A stretch of DNA of 64,000 nucleotides from Streptomyces asoensis (GCF_013085465.1 NZ_CP049838.1:5208001-5272000); one strand, 5' to 3'; positions 32,112 to 41,759 are shown, counted from the first letter of the stretch. Notes: a model not told the origin generated them from the sequence alone. Numbers and translations are program-made.

Positions 32112-34070
32112 TCATGCGCCGTCCCCGATCACTCGCACCCGGTGGTCGTAGGAGAACACCAGGGCCGGGGCGGCCAGGTCGATGCGGTCGGTGGCCTCGC
32201 CGCGCTTGCCCGTCAGCGGGTCGGCGGGGTGCAGCATGACCTGGTCGACCAGCTCCACTCCCGGGACGCGTTGGAGGACGGCGAAGACCTCGCCCGACTG
32301 CACCGGGCGGCCGAAGGGCCAGCCCTTGCCGTCCGCGCCGCCGATCAGCGGGTCGAGGTGGCGGTAGAGGGCGTCGTGGGCCTGGCGGCGGACGCGGTCC
32401 GTGTCGACGCCCCGGAAGGCGTGGACCGTCGCGACCACCGTCACGCCCTGGTAGTACGGCGGGCCGACGGCCAGCCTGGTGCCGATCAGGCGGCGTTCGT
32501 CGAGGTGGCGGGTGATGCGGTCCAGCAGGGAGTCGCCGGGCACCAGTTGCTCGAAGCGGAGGCGTCCGCCGGGGTCCGGTACGGCCTGCGGGACCACCAG
32601 CACCCGTACCGCGTAGGAGCCGTGTTCGTCGGGCTGGCCCTCCAGACAGGTGATGCGGGCGGTCTCGGGGGCGGCGCGGCGGGCGAGTTCCTCGTAGTCG
32701 CGCAGGGTCACGGCCCGCTCCTGGGCGCGCAGGGTGATCGGCGCGCGGAGTTTCGCCTCCTCCACCGTCTCGCCGTCGACTCCGCCGCGCGCGGCCTCCC
32801 GGTTGACGACCTCCGAGACGTACGGGACGGAGGTGCGGAGCACCTGGACCGCGCCCCGGGCCACGTTGCCCGCGCGGCCGCCGCCGGTGCGGTAGCGGCG
32901 GGCGCGGATGACCGAGCCCTTGGGGGCGACGGCGCCGTACTGGCGGAGTTTGCCGTCGGGTTCGCGGACGGACGGGCCGAAGGCGATCTCGCCGGTGGCC
33001 GCGTCGAGGGTGACATGGAGGTCGTCGGGGCCGGAGGCGGCGAAGTGCGGGACGACCTGCCAGTCGGACCAGCCCTCGTGCTGGGCGGTCTGGAGCAGGA
33101 GCGGCGGGTCGTCGCCGACGACGGGGGCGTGCGCGAGGGCGACGTGCTGGCCGGGGAGGCCCGTCGACTCGCCGAGGGCCTCGTCGTAGACGGTCTCGGC
33201 GTGCACGGCGGGGGCGGTGCCGCCGACCGTGAACACCTCGGCGGACCGCACGGTCGGGGAGGTCGTGTAGAAGGGCTGGCCGGGCAGGGGATCGGTGACG
33301 CGGCAGCGCAGCCAGCCGGCCTCCTGGCCGCCGGAGCGGGACAGGACATGGCCGCCGGTGATGTGCAGGACGACCTCGCCGGGGCGGTTGAGGCCGCCGG
33401 TGCCGTCGCGGTCGATCTCGCACTCCTGCCAGCCGTCCTCGGTCCACGCCTCCCAGACCAGCGGGGGCTGGCGCGGGTCGACGCCGACACCGTCGACGCG
33501 GCTGTCCAGTTCCAGGACCACCGCGCAGTGCGGGACGGCCGCGCTCAGGCCGAACAGCATGCAGTCGCCGGGCTGCGGCGCCTCGGCGAAGCAGAGCAGG
33601 TCCTTGCCCTCGGTGAGGTCGGTGGTCCGGTCGGTGACCGGCTCGCCCCGGTGCTGCACGACGAGGTGGTTCAACTGGCTGGGCACGACGCTGAGTTCGC
33701 GTTCCGTCGCGAAGACGACCGCTTCCTCGCTCTCCGTGCGGACCGTCGCCACCTCGGTGCCCACCGGCAGGAGCACCGGCTCGTCCTGGGGCGCGGACAG
33801 CCAGAAGGTGACCTCCGTGCGGGCGGCGGACGGCGGGAAGAGGCGGATGCCGACCAGGTCCAGGAAGGCGAGGTGGTTCTTGTCGGGGACGCGGTTGAGG
33901 CGGTAGACGATCTGGTCGGCCATGTGGGCGACCGTCTCGACGAGCGTCACGCCCGGGTCGGAGACGTTGTGGTCGGTCCACTCCGGTGCGCGCTGCTGGA
34001 TGTAGCGCTTGGCGTCGTCGACGAACTGCTGGAAGCGGCGGTCGTCCAGGTTCGGGGAGGGCAGGGCCAT
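32112..34070 (-). CDS. CIS baseplate assembly protein J-like (Afp11-like)
   Basis: 652 residues. N-terminal wedge segment (FVDDAKRYIQQRAPEWTDHN, VSDPGVTLVETVAHMADQIV) typical of TIGR02243 putative baseplate assembly proteins; central beta domains; C-terminal block VVATVHAFRGVDTDRVRRQ and GEVFAVLQRVPGVELVDQV as in gpJ proteins. Forms the main wedge around the spike. Its ATG shares one base with the stop of the gp25 gene (TGATG). Confidence 0.9.
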   Translation of the reverse strand: MALPSPNLDDRRFQQFVDDAKRYIQQRAPEWTDHNVSDPGVTLVETVAHMADQIVYRLNRVPDKNHLAFLDLVGIRLFPPSAARTEVTFWLSAPQDEPVLLPVGTEVATVRTESEEAVVFATERELSVVPSQLNHLVVQHRGEPVTDRTTDLTEGKDLLCFAEAPQPGDCMLFGLSAAVPHCAVVLELDSRVDGVGVDPRQPPLVWEAWTEDGWQECEIDRDGTGGLNRPGEVVLHITGGHVLSRSGGQEAGWLRCRVTDPLPGQPFYTTSPTVRSAEVFTVGGTAPAVHAETVYDEALGESTGLPGQHVALAHAPVVGDDPPLLLQTAQHEGWSDWQVVPHFAASGPDDLHVTLDAATGEIAFGPSVREPDGKLRQYGAVAPKGSVIRARRYRTGGGRAGNVARGAVQVLRTSVPYVSEVVNREAARGGVDGETVEEAKLRAPITLRAQERAVTLRDYEELARRAAPETARITCLEGQPDEHGSYAVRVLVVPQAVPDPGGRLRFEQLVPGDSLLDRITRHLDERRLIGTRLAVGPPYYQGVTVVATVHAFRGVDTDRVRRQAHDALYRHLDPLIGGADGKGWPFGRPVQSGEVFAVLQRVPGVELVDQVMLHPADPLTGKRGEATDRIDLAAPALVFSYDHRVRVIGDGA

Positions 34071-34513
34071 CAGCGGTCGCTTTCGGAAGCCGTACCGGAC
34101 GGACCGGGAAGACCCGGCTCGTCATGGGACGGAATGACGTAGAAGGGGAAGACGAGACTGCGCGGATTGTTGGTGCCGCGGATCGCGTACTGGACGTCGA
34201 TGAAGAGCACGCCCTGTTCGGCGCCGGCCGTGACCTCGACGTCGGTGACCTCGATGCGCGGCTCCCAGCGGTCCAGGCTGGTGTACACCTCGTGCTGGAT
34301 ACGCCCGGCCGTCGCCTCGTTGACCGGGGCGAAGACCAGCTCGTGGATGGCGCAGCCGTACTCCGGGCGCATGGGGCGTTCGCCCGGCGCGGTGGCGAGG
34401 ATCAGCCGGATGGCCTCCTCGATCTCGCGCTCCCCGCTGACCAGGGCGATGCCCCCGGTGGGGCCGATGCGGAGCGGGAACGCCCAGCCCGATCCGACGA
34501 ATTGCTCGGCCAT
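34070..34513 (-). CDS. CIS baseplate wedge protein, GPW/gp25 family (Afp9-like)
   Basis: 147 residues, the standard gp25 size. Signature GWAFPLRIGPTGGIALVSGE, REIEEAIRLILATAPGERPM, RPEYGCAIHELVFAPVNE with the family Arg-Pro-(E)-Y-G-C core. gp25 proteins join wedge and sheath and nucleate sheath polymerisation. Overlaps the baseplate J gene by one base and follows the spike gene by about 50 bases. Confidence 0.93.
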   Translation of the reverse strand: MAEQFVGSGWAFPLRIGPTGGIALVSGEREIEEAIRLILATAPGERPMRPEYGCAIHELVFAPVNEATAGRIQHEVYTSLDRWEPRIEVTDVEVTAGAEQGVLFIDVQYAIRGTNNPRSLVFPFYVIPSHDEPGLPGPSGTASESDR

Positions 34514-34562
34514 CAGAGGGCCACCTGCCTTTTCCTGATTCTCACGGCGTGCCGTCCGCGCG

Positions 34563-36464
34563 TCACGGCAGCGGGTACGGCTTGGCGTTGACCATGACCA
34601 TGCCCTGGAGCATGAGCGTGGCGGCCCGGATGCCCACGTTGGCGGTGGAGTTGATCTGGACGGTGGCGCCCGCGCTGAACGTGGCGGCGCCGCCCGACTT
34701 GAGGTTGAGCAGGCCCGCCGCGTCCACCGACACCATGCCCGTCATCGACCTGATGTTGATCAGGTTGCCCCTCAGGGTGATGGAGCCGCCGCTGCGGATG
34801 GCGATGTTGCGGCCCGCGGTGAGGGTGAGGTCGGTGCCCGCCTTGACGGTCACCGAGCGGCTGCCCGTGATGCTGACGGTGCCCTTGCTGTCCACGGTGA
34901 TCTCGGTCTGCGCCCGGTCCAGGTTGATGACGAGTTTGTCGTCGCCGCTGGTCAGCCGCACGCCCTGCTTGCCGCCGGTCCGCTGGCTGAGCAGGTCCAC
35001 CCGGTTGCCCTCGCGGTCGGACAGGGTGTGCCGGGAGGCCCGCTGCCGGGCGCCGTCGTGCAGGGGCACGTCCTTGACGGGGGTCGGCTTGTCCTTGCCG
35101 TTGTACAGGCCGCCGATGACGTAGGGGTGGTCCAGGGCGCCCCGGTCGAAACCGACCAGCACCTCGTCGCCGACGTCGAGGGGGAAGATCGAGCCGCCGC
35201 GCTTGCCGCCCCACTGGACCACGCGCGTCCAGTCGCTGACGTAGGCGTCGTCGAGCCAGGGGAACTGGAGCTTGACGCGGCCCTGCTTGAGCGGGTCGCT
35301 GACGTCGGTGACCAGGGCGTTGGCGGTGCCGGGGAGGTTCAGGCCGTTGGAGGCGTTGCCGCCGCCGGAGGAGAGTCCGTACAGGGACCGCCACTGCCGT
35401 CCGCTGACCGTCACCCAGGCCTCGTAGTGCTTGCCGTCGCCGAAGACGTGCCGTACGGAGGTGGCGGTGTACTTGCCCTCGAAGGGGGCGCCGACGTCGG
35501 CGAGGGTGACGGGCAGTCCGGGGCGGAGCTTCGGGGTGCCGCGCGCGATGACCTCCAGCTCGGCGAAGGAGCCGGTGACGTCGTCGGCGAGGGCCTCGGC
35601 GGCGAACTTCACCTCCGACTGCCGGTCGTACGGCGTCTGCGCGTCGACCAGCTTGGCCGGCTTGAACTTGGCGGCGGCCTCACCGGGGGTCGTGCCGATG
35701 CTGATGCCGGGGTTGGTCTTGGCGGGCGCGGTCGCGGTGAGCTTCTTCTTGGTCGTCACGTCCCAGCCGCGCGCCTCGACGGTCGCGACCTGCTCGGCGG
35801 CGGTGACGGCGGCCCGCAGGCGGAGGATGTCGGTGCCGGCCTCGAGGACGAAGGGGCTCTTGTCGCCGGGGGTGGAGGTGGGCGGCGCGCCGGACGCGGG
35901 GTCGGGCTTGACGAACTGGAACTTGCCCTTGGCGTCCACCGACATGACCATCTCGTTCTCGTCGGCCAGCCGGGCGAGGAAGTCCCAGTCGGTGACGTTG
36001 GCCTGGCTGATGAACTCGTAGACGGTCTTGGTGGACTGGATCTTCCCGACCGGGACGCCGTCCTGGGCGGCCAGCTTGCGGGCGATGTCGGAGGCGCTCT
36101 GGTTGCGGTAGGCGGCGACGCGGCGCTGGCGCATCAGACGGTGGCCGAAGTCGTAGCCGCGGATGACGGTGAAGGTGCCGGTGCCGTCGTAGTCGGCCTC
36201 CAGGCCGCACACCTCGCCGGTGAGGAGCGGGTCGGAGGCGCCCTTGCCGTCGGCGATCGGGGCGAGGACGACGGGGGTGCCGAACTTGACGCCCAGCTTG
36301 CCGAGGACCAGACGGCCGGGGTCGCGGAAGGTGAGCCGGAAGGCGGCCGGCACGCCGAGTCCCTGGTCCACCCAGCCCTCGACGAGGAGCGGCGCGATGT
36401 CGACGGGCAGGGGGCCGCCACCGAGGGTGACCTGGATGACGCTGGAGAACGCGGACTGGACCAC
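34563..36464 (-). CDS. CIS spike protein, VgrG/gpD-like (Afp8-like)
   Basis: 633 residues. N-terminal phage late-control D type domain (residues 1-360: TVIRGYDFGHRLMRQRRVAA, YEFISQANVTDWDFLARLAD), OB-fold gp5-like domain (LKQGRVKLQFPWLDDAYVSD, VGDEVLVGFDRGALDHPYVI), and a C-terminal beta-helix needle (VTVKAGTDLTLTAGRNIAIR). Trimeric spike that pierces the target membrane. No PAAR tip gene follows, and the C-terminus does not show an obvious PAAR repeat. GTG 36464 overlaps the LysM gene stop by one base (TAGTG) and has AGGAGGTG upstream. Confidence 0.92.
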   Translation of the reverse strand: MVQSAFSSVIQVTLGGGPLPVDIAPLLVEGWVDQGLGVPAAFRLTFRDPGRLVLGKLGVKFGTPVVLAPIADGKGASDPLLTGEVCGLEADYDGTGTFTVIRGYDFGHRLMRQRRVAAYRNQSASDIARKLAAQDGVPVGKIQSTKTVYEFISQANVTDWDFLARLADENEMVMSVDAKGKFQFVKPDPASGAPPTSTPGDKSPFVLEAGTDILRLRAAVTAAEQVATVEARGWDVTTKKKLTATAPAKTNPGISIGTTPGEAAAKFKPAKLVDAQTPYDRQSEVKFAAEALADDVTGSFAELEVIARGTPKLRPGLPVTLADVGAPFEGKYTATSVRHVFGDGKHYEAWVTVSGRQWRSLYGLSSGGGNASNGLNLPGTANALVTDVSDPLKQGRVKLQFPWLDDAYVSDWTRVVQWGGKRGGSIFPLDVGDEVLVGFDRGALDHPYVIGGLYNGKDKPTPVKDVPLHDGARQRASRHTLSDREGNRVDLLSQRTGGKQGVRLTSGDDKLVINLDRAQTEITVDSKGTVSITGSRSVTVKAGTDLTLTAGRNIAIRSGGSITLRGNLINIRSMTGMVSVDAAGLLNLKSGGAATFSAGATVQINSTANVGIRAATLMLQGMVMVNAKPYPLP

Positions 36465-37189
36465 TAGTGGCGCACCTCCTCGGCGGCCGGCAGGACCAGC
36501 TCGATGCCGGTCGGCAGCCGGGACGGGTCGTCGATGCCGTTGATCTCGGCGATGGACCGCCACGCGGAGGCGTCGCCGTACTCGCGCCAGGCCAGCGACT
36601 GGAGGGAGTCACCGGCGACGACCCGGTGCACGCGCTGCGCGGTGAGGGCACCGGAGGTCGGGTTCTGGCCCTTCGTCTTGCTGGGGATCTCGTGCAGGCG
36701 CACCTGGCAGGTGGCGCGGATCGGGACGCCGGTCGTGCCGAAGAGCGAGTACGTGACGTCGATGCTGCTGACGTAGGAGGTGAAGCGGGCCGTGGAGAAC
36801 GAGCCCCACTGGAACACCACCCACGGCGGCGAGGGCTGCTTGGCGGCGATGCTCTTGGTGGTGACCTCGCAGCACTCCAGCAGCGACTCGACCTTCTTCA
36901 GGACGGTGTTGCTGCCGGGCTGGTCCGAGGTGTCGAGGAAGATCTCGACGGTCATCTCGCGGGGCTCCGGGCCCATGAACTCCGGTACGGAGCCGTCCCG
37001 GACGGCCGCCGTGGGGGTGACCTTCCACTGGGCCCGGCGGCCGAGCTGGAGCTGTGCCGGGTTGAAGTCGAACCCGAAGGATTTGATCAGCCCGCCGGGG
37101 GTCGTGCTCGTGCCCACCGGCGGTTCGTGGATCGCGAGGGTGGCACGGACCAGGCTCTTGCCGGCGCCGCCTTTGCTTCCCTTGGCCAT
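36464..37189 (-). CDS. CIS hub protein with LysM domain (Afp7-like)
   Basis: 241 residues. N-terminal tail-hub part (FDFNPAQLQLGRRAQWKVTP, EPREMTVEIFLDTSDQPGSN) and a C-terminal LysM fold (VVAGDSLQSLAWREYGDASA, WRSIAEINGIDDPSRLPTGI). In Afp/PVC systems Afp7 caps the tube base and carries LysM. ATG 37189 has AGGGAG ten bases upstream. Lies between the tube-2 and spike genes. Confidence 0.9.
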   Translation of the reverse strand: MAKGSKGGAGKSLVRATLAIHEPPVGTSTTPGGLIKSFGFDFNPAQLQLGRRAQWKVTPTAAVRDGSVPEFMGPEPREMTVEIFLDTSDQPGSNTVLKKVESLLECCEVTTKSIAAKQPSPPWVVFQWGSFSTARFTSYVSSIDVTYSLFGTTGVPIRATCQVRLHEIPSKTKGQNPTSGALTAQRVHRVVAGDSLQSLAWREYGDASAWRSIAEINGIDDPSRLPTGIELVLPAAEEVRH

Positions 37190-37244
37190 GGCCTGTACTC
37201 CCTGCCTAGTCCTTGCTGGTCCCGGTCCCGGTCGGTCCTGCTGC

Positions 37245-37670
37245 TCAGTCCGTGAAGCCGTGGTGGGTGATCTCCAGGACCTCCGTGGCCACACCCGGGC
37301 TGTCCGGGCTGAGGGAGGGCCCCTGCCAGCTGACCGGCAGCACGTCGATGAGCCCCCACCGGGCGACCTCCGACCCGTCCGCGCGCAGTGCCGCGATCTG
37401 CGCGGTCGGCCGGGTCACCCCCGTGGTGACCGACGAGATCCACTTGGCGACCTTGGTGGTGTCCGGGGTGAGCGGACGGGTCAGCCGGATCGTGGAGAAC
37501 GTGACCCGGGAGGGCAGCTGCCAGACGAAGCCGTTGTTGCCGCCCTCCTGGCGGTGCTCGATCTCCACCTGGGACGAGAGCCCCTCACACCCGTTGAAGA
37601 AACCGAGGCTCTCGCCGTCGATGGTCAGGGTGAAGAAGATGGTGGAGCCCGGGTCGAGATCGGAGGGCAT
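37245..37670 (-). CDS. CIS inner tube-like protein 2 (Afp5/gp19-like)
   Basis: 141 residues. Phage tail tube fold (TIGR02241-like): IFFTLTIDGESLGFFNGCEG, SSQVEIEHRQEGGNNGFVWQ, LTRPLTPDTTKVAKW. Probably the specialised tube layer next to the spike, distinct from the main tube protein at 42280. Placed directly before the LysM hub gene. Confidence 0.9.
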   Translation of the reverse strand: MPSDLDPGSTIFFTLTIDGESLGFFNGCEGLSSQVEIEHRQEGGNNGFVWQLPSRVTFSTIRLTRPLTPDTTKVAKWISSVTTGVTRPTAQIAALRADGSEVARWGLIDVLPVSWQGPSLSPDSPGVATEVLEITHHGFTD

Positions 37671-37727
37671 CGGGGCCTGGCCTTTCCGGGAGAGAGGGAG
37701 TCGGGGGAGTCGGGGTCGGTGGCGCGG

Positions 37728-40700
37728 TCAGTGGCGGGGGTCGCGGAGTCTGCCGATGCGTTCGCGGTCGAGCCGCAGTTCGGTGCGGAGCAGACGGGTG
37801 ATGCGGCCGGTCAGGCGGTGCGTCAGCTCGTCGAGCTGGAAGTCGGTGAGCGCGCGCGGATCGAAACCGGGATGCGCCTGCGGGTGAGCGTGAGCCGGAT
37901 CCGCCGCACCCTGGTCGCCGCCGGGCGGCGTCCCGCCGGTGCCGCGGGGCGGGGTCCGCAGCGTGGGGGGCGGTGCGGCGTGGCGCCGCTGCACCACCGG
38001 GGCGGGCGGCGTGGGCGCTGCGGGCAGCGGCAGTGGGGCGGGGGTCGGCACCGGCAGGGGAACCGGCACCGGGATGGGCGACGCCTGGGCCGGTGGTGCG
38101 GCGGGGCGTACGGGGGCGGTGGCCGCCGCTCCCGGAGCGGGCAGCGACCGACGCTGAACGACCGGAGCCGGCGGGGCAGGCGGAGTCGAGGGTGCCGTTG
38201 CCGGAGCGGGCATGGGCGTCAGGCCGGGGGTGGGGTACGGGCGCGCCACGGGCCCGCCCGCGGTCGCGCCGGGCGTGGTGCGGCGCAACGGTACGGGCGC
38301 CTTGACGGCGTGGCGCTGCACGGGCGCCGGGGACACCAGGGGGACCGGGGAGACCGGGGCCACCGGGGGCCTGCCGGTGAGGGCGACGGGATGTGCGGGG
38401 TGTGCGAGGTGGTGCTGTCCGGTCGTCGTCGTGGGACGGGCCGTACGGGGAAGGGCGCCCGTGGGGCCGGTGGCGGTGTCCTGGGGCGGCGGGGCCGGAC
38501 GATGCGTCGGCGTGCCGGTGCTGTGGGCGGATGAGGGTGCGGGCGGCGGGAGTTCGGGGGCGCCGGGCATCGCGGCGCTGCGCTGTACGACGGGCGGCGT
38601 GAACGGAGGCAGCGCCGAGGAGGTGCCGCCGGGACCGGTCGCCGTACGGGGGGCGCCGCCCTGGGGCCCGATCGGGATGCCGCTCGGTGCGTTCAGCGGT
38701 CCGGCGTCGGCGGGGCGGGTGGAGAGGGGGGCGCCCAGCGCGGGGCGCGCGGACGCGGGGCCCGAGGGCTGCGCGGCGGCGGTGACCGGCATGGCGGCGC
38801 GCTGCACGGGGGCGCCGAGAGGGGTGGAGCGCCGCAGCGGGGGGAGTGGTTCGGTCCGCGCGCTCGGGGCGCCGGCGCTGTGGGCGGACGCGGGCGTGCC
38901 GACGGGGGCTGGAGTCGCGGGAGGCGTCGGCGACGCCACGGGCGGGCTGAGCGGCGTCGCCGGACCCGGTCGGCCCGAGGGAAGGCTCGTGGGGGCGCCG
39001 AGGCCCGCGCGACGCCGGGGGGCTGCCGCACCGGAGGCGGCCCGCTGGACGCTCGTCGCGGCATGGGACGCGGGCGCGGATACAGGTGCGGGCGCGGGTG
39101 CGGAACCAGTGGTGGGCGCCGGGGAGTTGGCGACGGAGCGCGCCGGAAGCGCCGGGCCGGTGTGCGCCGGCACCGAACTGCTCCCGCCGCCCGGCGCGGG
39201 CGTGGCGGGTCGCGCGGGCGGGGTGACCGGAACAGGGGCTGATACGGCACGTTGCACGTCGGTGGGTGCCGTACGACGACCGGCGGGAGCGGGAGCGGGC
39301 GTGGGCACGGGTGTGGTCGTCGGCCGGGACGGCGTCGAGGCCGGTGCCGGTGCCGTCGCGGCGTGTTGCACGCTCGGGGTCGATGCGCGGCCGCCATCGC
39401 CGGAACCCGGGGTGGGACCGGGCATCGAAGCGGTGCCTGAGCCGGGGCCGGGAGCGGAGGTCGAGGCGGGTGTCGTCGCGGCGCGTTGCACGCTCGGGGT
39501 CGGCGTGCGGCCACCGTCGTGCGAGGACGCGGTGGGACCGGGCATCGAGGCGGTGCCTGAGCCGGGGCCGGGAGCGGAGGTCGAGGCGGGTGTCGTCGCG
39601 GCACGTTGCACGCTCGGGGTCGGCGTGCGGCCACCGTCGTGCGAGGACGCGGTGGGGCCGGGTGTCGAGGCAGGACCTGCACCGGAGGCTGCACTTGCCC
39701 CGGCACCGGGACCGGGACCGGGGGGCGAGGTCGGTGCCGTCGCGGCGCGTTGCACGCTGGGCATCGACGCGCGGCCACCGTCACGCGAGGACGCGGTGGG
39801 GCCCGAGGTCGAGTCCGGTGTCGTCGCCGCCCGCTGCACGCTGGGGGACGACGTACGACCACCGCCACCGGAGGACGAGCCGGGACGCGTGGGTGAACCG
39901 TGGCCGGCACCCGGGCCGGAGCCCAGCGCAGGGCCGGAAGCGGGGGTGGAGGCCGGGCCCGGGGAAGACACGGAGCCGGAGCCGGGCAGGCGTCCGGAGC
40001 CGGAGCCCGATCCGGAAGCCGAACTGCGGGCGGCCGACGACCCGGTGGGGACGTCGGCGGTGGGAGTGGAGCGCGCGTCGGTGGCAGGACGTCTGCTCAC
40101 AGGGACCGGCGCGACCGTGCCGGAGCGCGGGGCGGTCGCCGCGGGCGGACCGGGGGTGGACGTCGGCGACGGGCCACGTTCCGTTCCGCCCGGCGGAGGT
40201 GCGGCGGGGCCGCTGCCCGGGGAGTGCGTGCCGGTGCCCCCGGGTGCCCCACCGGGGGAGGAGGACGGTGCCGTACGCGCCGGAACGGCACGCTGCACGC
40301 TGTGGCCGGCGCTCGCCGAAGGGGGCCCGGCGGACCCGGCGGAGCCGGCCGACGGAGCCGCTGCTCCCGACGCACCTGCGGAAGCCGAACCAGCCGACGC
40401 GGCAGGCGACTTCGCCGACAACGGCAGGGCCGAACCGGTATGCGTGGCAGGCGTGGCGCCGCCCACCGCCGACGGACCGGGGACAGTCGCACCGGCGTCA
40501 CCCGCGCCCGGTACCGCTCGCTGTACTCGCACCGGGGCGCCGCCGGGCGCCGAGCCCTCGTGAAGGGGGGCCGTCCTGGAAACCGCTCGCTGGAGCCCGA
40601 CGGGCGGGAGAGCGGCCGTACGGGCCTCCCCCGGACCGGAGTTGCTTCCCGCCGCCGATGCACTCGGGGTGGCGGCTCGTCGCGGGCCCGGAGCGGGTTC

Positions 40701-41597
40701 CTTGCCGCTCGCCGGGCCTCCGCCGTCGGTGTCCGCACCCCGGCCGGACGCCTGAGCCGATCCGCTGCCGGCAGACGAGGCAGGGGCAGGGGCAGGGGCA
40801 GGGGCGGCGGACGGGGACGCCGGTCGGGCGGGCAGGCTGCGCCGCTGTACCGGCGCCGACATGGACCTCGTCAACGGAGCCGGACCCGTCGAGGGGACCG
40901 GGCTCGCCGGGGCCACCCGGATGCCCCGCGCCGGGAAGGCGGCAGGAGCGGACGGCTCCGCCGGTCGCGACGGCACCACAGGCACCGCCGGGGGAGCCGG
41001 AGCCGCAGGCGGCGCGGAAGCCGTCGGATACGCGGGAGCCGCCGACCCGGACGGACGCGGCGCCGTAGCCCTGGTACCCGAAGCACCGGTAGCACCCGTA
41101 GAACGCGAAGCACTCCCAACACCCGGGCCACCCGGACCAGCCGTCGAGCCCGGGCCGGCCGCGGCCGGACGGGGCGCGACCGCCGAGGACGCGGGAACGG
41201 CACGCTGAAGGGGCGTCGGCCGGGGTGGTGCGGCGACCCGCTCGGGTTCGGCGACCGGTGGAGCCGCCCGCAGGCTGCTCATCAGGCCGCCCGGCGCCGC
41301 GTCCAGCACCGCGTGGAAGCCGGTGCCGGTGAAGGAGGGGTTCTGCCAGGTGGCCAGTCGGCCGCCGAACCCGGCGTCGGCGACCCCCGACGTGCCGCCG
41401 ACCGCCGCGCGCTGGATGGGCGGAAGCGTCGGCCAGGCGGCAGCGACGACGCGTGGCACCGCACCGGCGTCGCCCACCGGAGAAGCGGTACCGCCGTTGC
41501 CGGCGGCCGGCGCAGCGGTGTCGGCGGCCGGAGACGCGGCCGAGCCGTCCCCGCGTCCGCCCCCGCGGCCACCCCGGAACCGTTCCAGGAACCCCAT
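37728..41597 (-). CDS. Large disordered CIS protein with VQR motifs
   Basis: 1289 residues, Pro/Ala/Ser/Thr/Gly-rich and predicted disordered, with about 18 short motifs of type VQRA, VQRR or LQRA spaced at 30-90 residues. The N-terminus (MGFLERFRGGRGGGRGD) is basic; the C-terminus is a compact charged helix pair (DFQLDELTHRLTGRITRLLR, TELRLDRERIGRLR). It contains a near-exact 120-bp tandem repeat. Sits between the assembly genes and tube 2, where a tape measure would be expected, and no other tape-measure gene is present. It may set tube length, hold partners or be cargo; unknown. Start ATG 41597. Confidence 0.6.
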   Translation of the reverse strand: MGFLERFRGGRGGGRGDGSAASPAADTAAPAAGNGGTASPVGDAGAVPRVVAAAWPTLPPIQRAAVGGTSGVADAGFGGRLATWQNPSFTGTGFHAVLDAAPGGLMSSLRAAPPVAEPERVAAPPRPTPLQRAVPASSAVAPRPAAAGPGSTAGPGGPGVGSASRSTGATGASGTRATAPRPSGSAAPAYPTASAPPAAPAPPAVPVVPSRPAEPSAPAAFPARGIRVAPASPVPSTGPAPLTRSMSAPVQRRSLPARPASPSAAPAPAPAPASSAGSGSAQASGRGADTDGGGPASGKEPAPGPRRAATPSASAAGSNSGPGEARTAALPPVGLQRAVSRTAPLHEGSAPGGAPVRVQRAVPGAGDAGATVPGPSAVGGATPATHTGSALPLSAKSPAASAGSASAGASGAAAPSAGSAGSAGPPSASAGHSVQRAVPARTAPSSSPGGAPGGTGTHSPGSGPAAPPPGGTERGPSPTSTPGPPAATAPRSGTVAPVPVSRRPATDARSTPTADVPTGSSAARSSASGSGSGSGRLPGSGSVSSPGPASTPASGPALGSGPGAGHGSPTRPGSSSGGGGRTSSPSVQRAATTPDSTSGPTASSRDGGRASMPSVQRAATAPTSPPGPGPGAGASAASGAGPASTPGPTASSHDGGRTPTPSVQRAATTPASTSAPGPGSGTASMPGPTASSHDGGRTPTPSVQRAATTPASTSAPGPGSGTASMPGPTPGSGDGGRASTPSVQHAATAPAPASTPSRPTTTPVPTPAPAPAGRRTAPTDVQRAVSAPVPVTPPARPATPAPGGGSSSVPAHTGPALPARSVANSPAPTTGSAPAPAPVSAPASHAATSVQRAASGAAAPRRRAGLGAPTSLPSGRPGPATPLSPPVASPTPPATPAPVGTPASAHSAGAPSARTEPLPPLRRSTPLGAPVQRAAMPVTAAAQPSGPASARPALGAPLSTRPADAGPLNAPSGIPIGPQGGAPRTATGPGGTSSALPPFTPPVVQRSAAMPGAPELPPPAPSSAHSTGTPTHRPAPPPQDTATGPTGALPRTARPTTTTGQHHLAHPAHPVALTGRPPVAPVSPVPLVSPAPVQRHAVKAPVPLRRTTPGATAGGPVARPYPTPGLTPMPAPATAPSTPPAPPAPVVQRRSLPAPGAAATAPVRPAAPPAQASPIPVPVPLPVPTPAPLPLPAAPTPPAPVVQRRHAAPPPTLRTPPRGTGGTPPGGDQGAADPAHAHPQAHPGFDPRALTDFQLDELTHRLTGRITRLLRTELRLDRERIGRLRDPRH
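39421..39660. repeat. 120-bp in-frame tandem repeat
   Basis: Two copies (39421-39540, 39541-39660) differing at a few bases, coding a 40-residue unit ending in a PSVQRAAT-type motif. A weaker related unit lies on either side. Confidence 0.85.
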
Positions 41598-41600
41598 GCC

Positions 41601-41759
41601 TCAGCCCTCCGCCCCGCCCCGGGTCACCAGGGCGGCGATCTGGTCGGCGTAGCGGCGCCGGTCGTGGTGTTCCAGGTCCAGGATCTCGTCCTGGCCCCAG
41701 TGGAAGTGGTAGGCGACGTACGCGATCTCCTCGTGCAGCCGGTCGGTCGCGTACGTCAC
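41601..41759 (-). CDS. 52-residue CIS protein (DUF6760-like)
   Basis: TYATDRLHEEIAYVAYHFHW, then GQDEILDLEHHDRRRYADQI. A helical His/Tyr/Asp-rich peptide resembling gpE-type tail assembly peptides that follow a tube gene in phages. GTG overlaps the upstream gene stop by four bases (GTGA), which fixes the start. Conserved in Streptomyces CIS loci, from memory. Confidence 0.78.
   Translation of the reverse strand: MTYATDRLHEEIAYVAYHFHWGQDEILDLEHHDRRRYADQIAALVTRGGAEG

Noticed and set aside
36464..36464. Earlier start for the spike gene (about 33 codons upstream)
   Set aside because: The extra codons overlap the LysM gene in a non-coding-like frame; TAGTG overlap and AGGAGG site support GTG 36464.
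38212..41068. Long plus-strand frames (783 and 600 codons) opposite the VQR protein gene
   Set aside because: Mirror of a low-complexity gene; Arg/Gly/Ala strings without domains; the minus frame has the CIS context and tight gene spacing.
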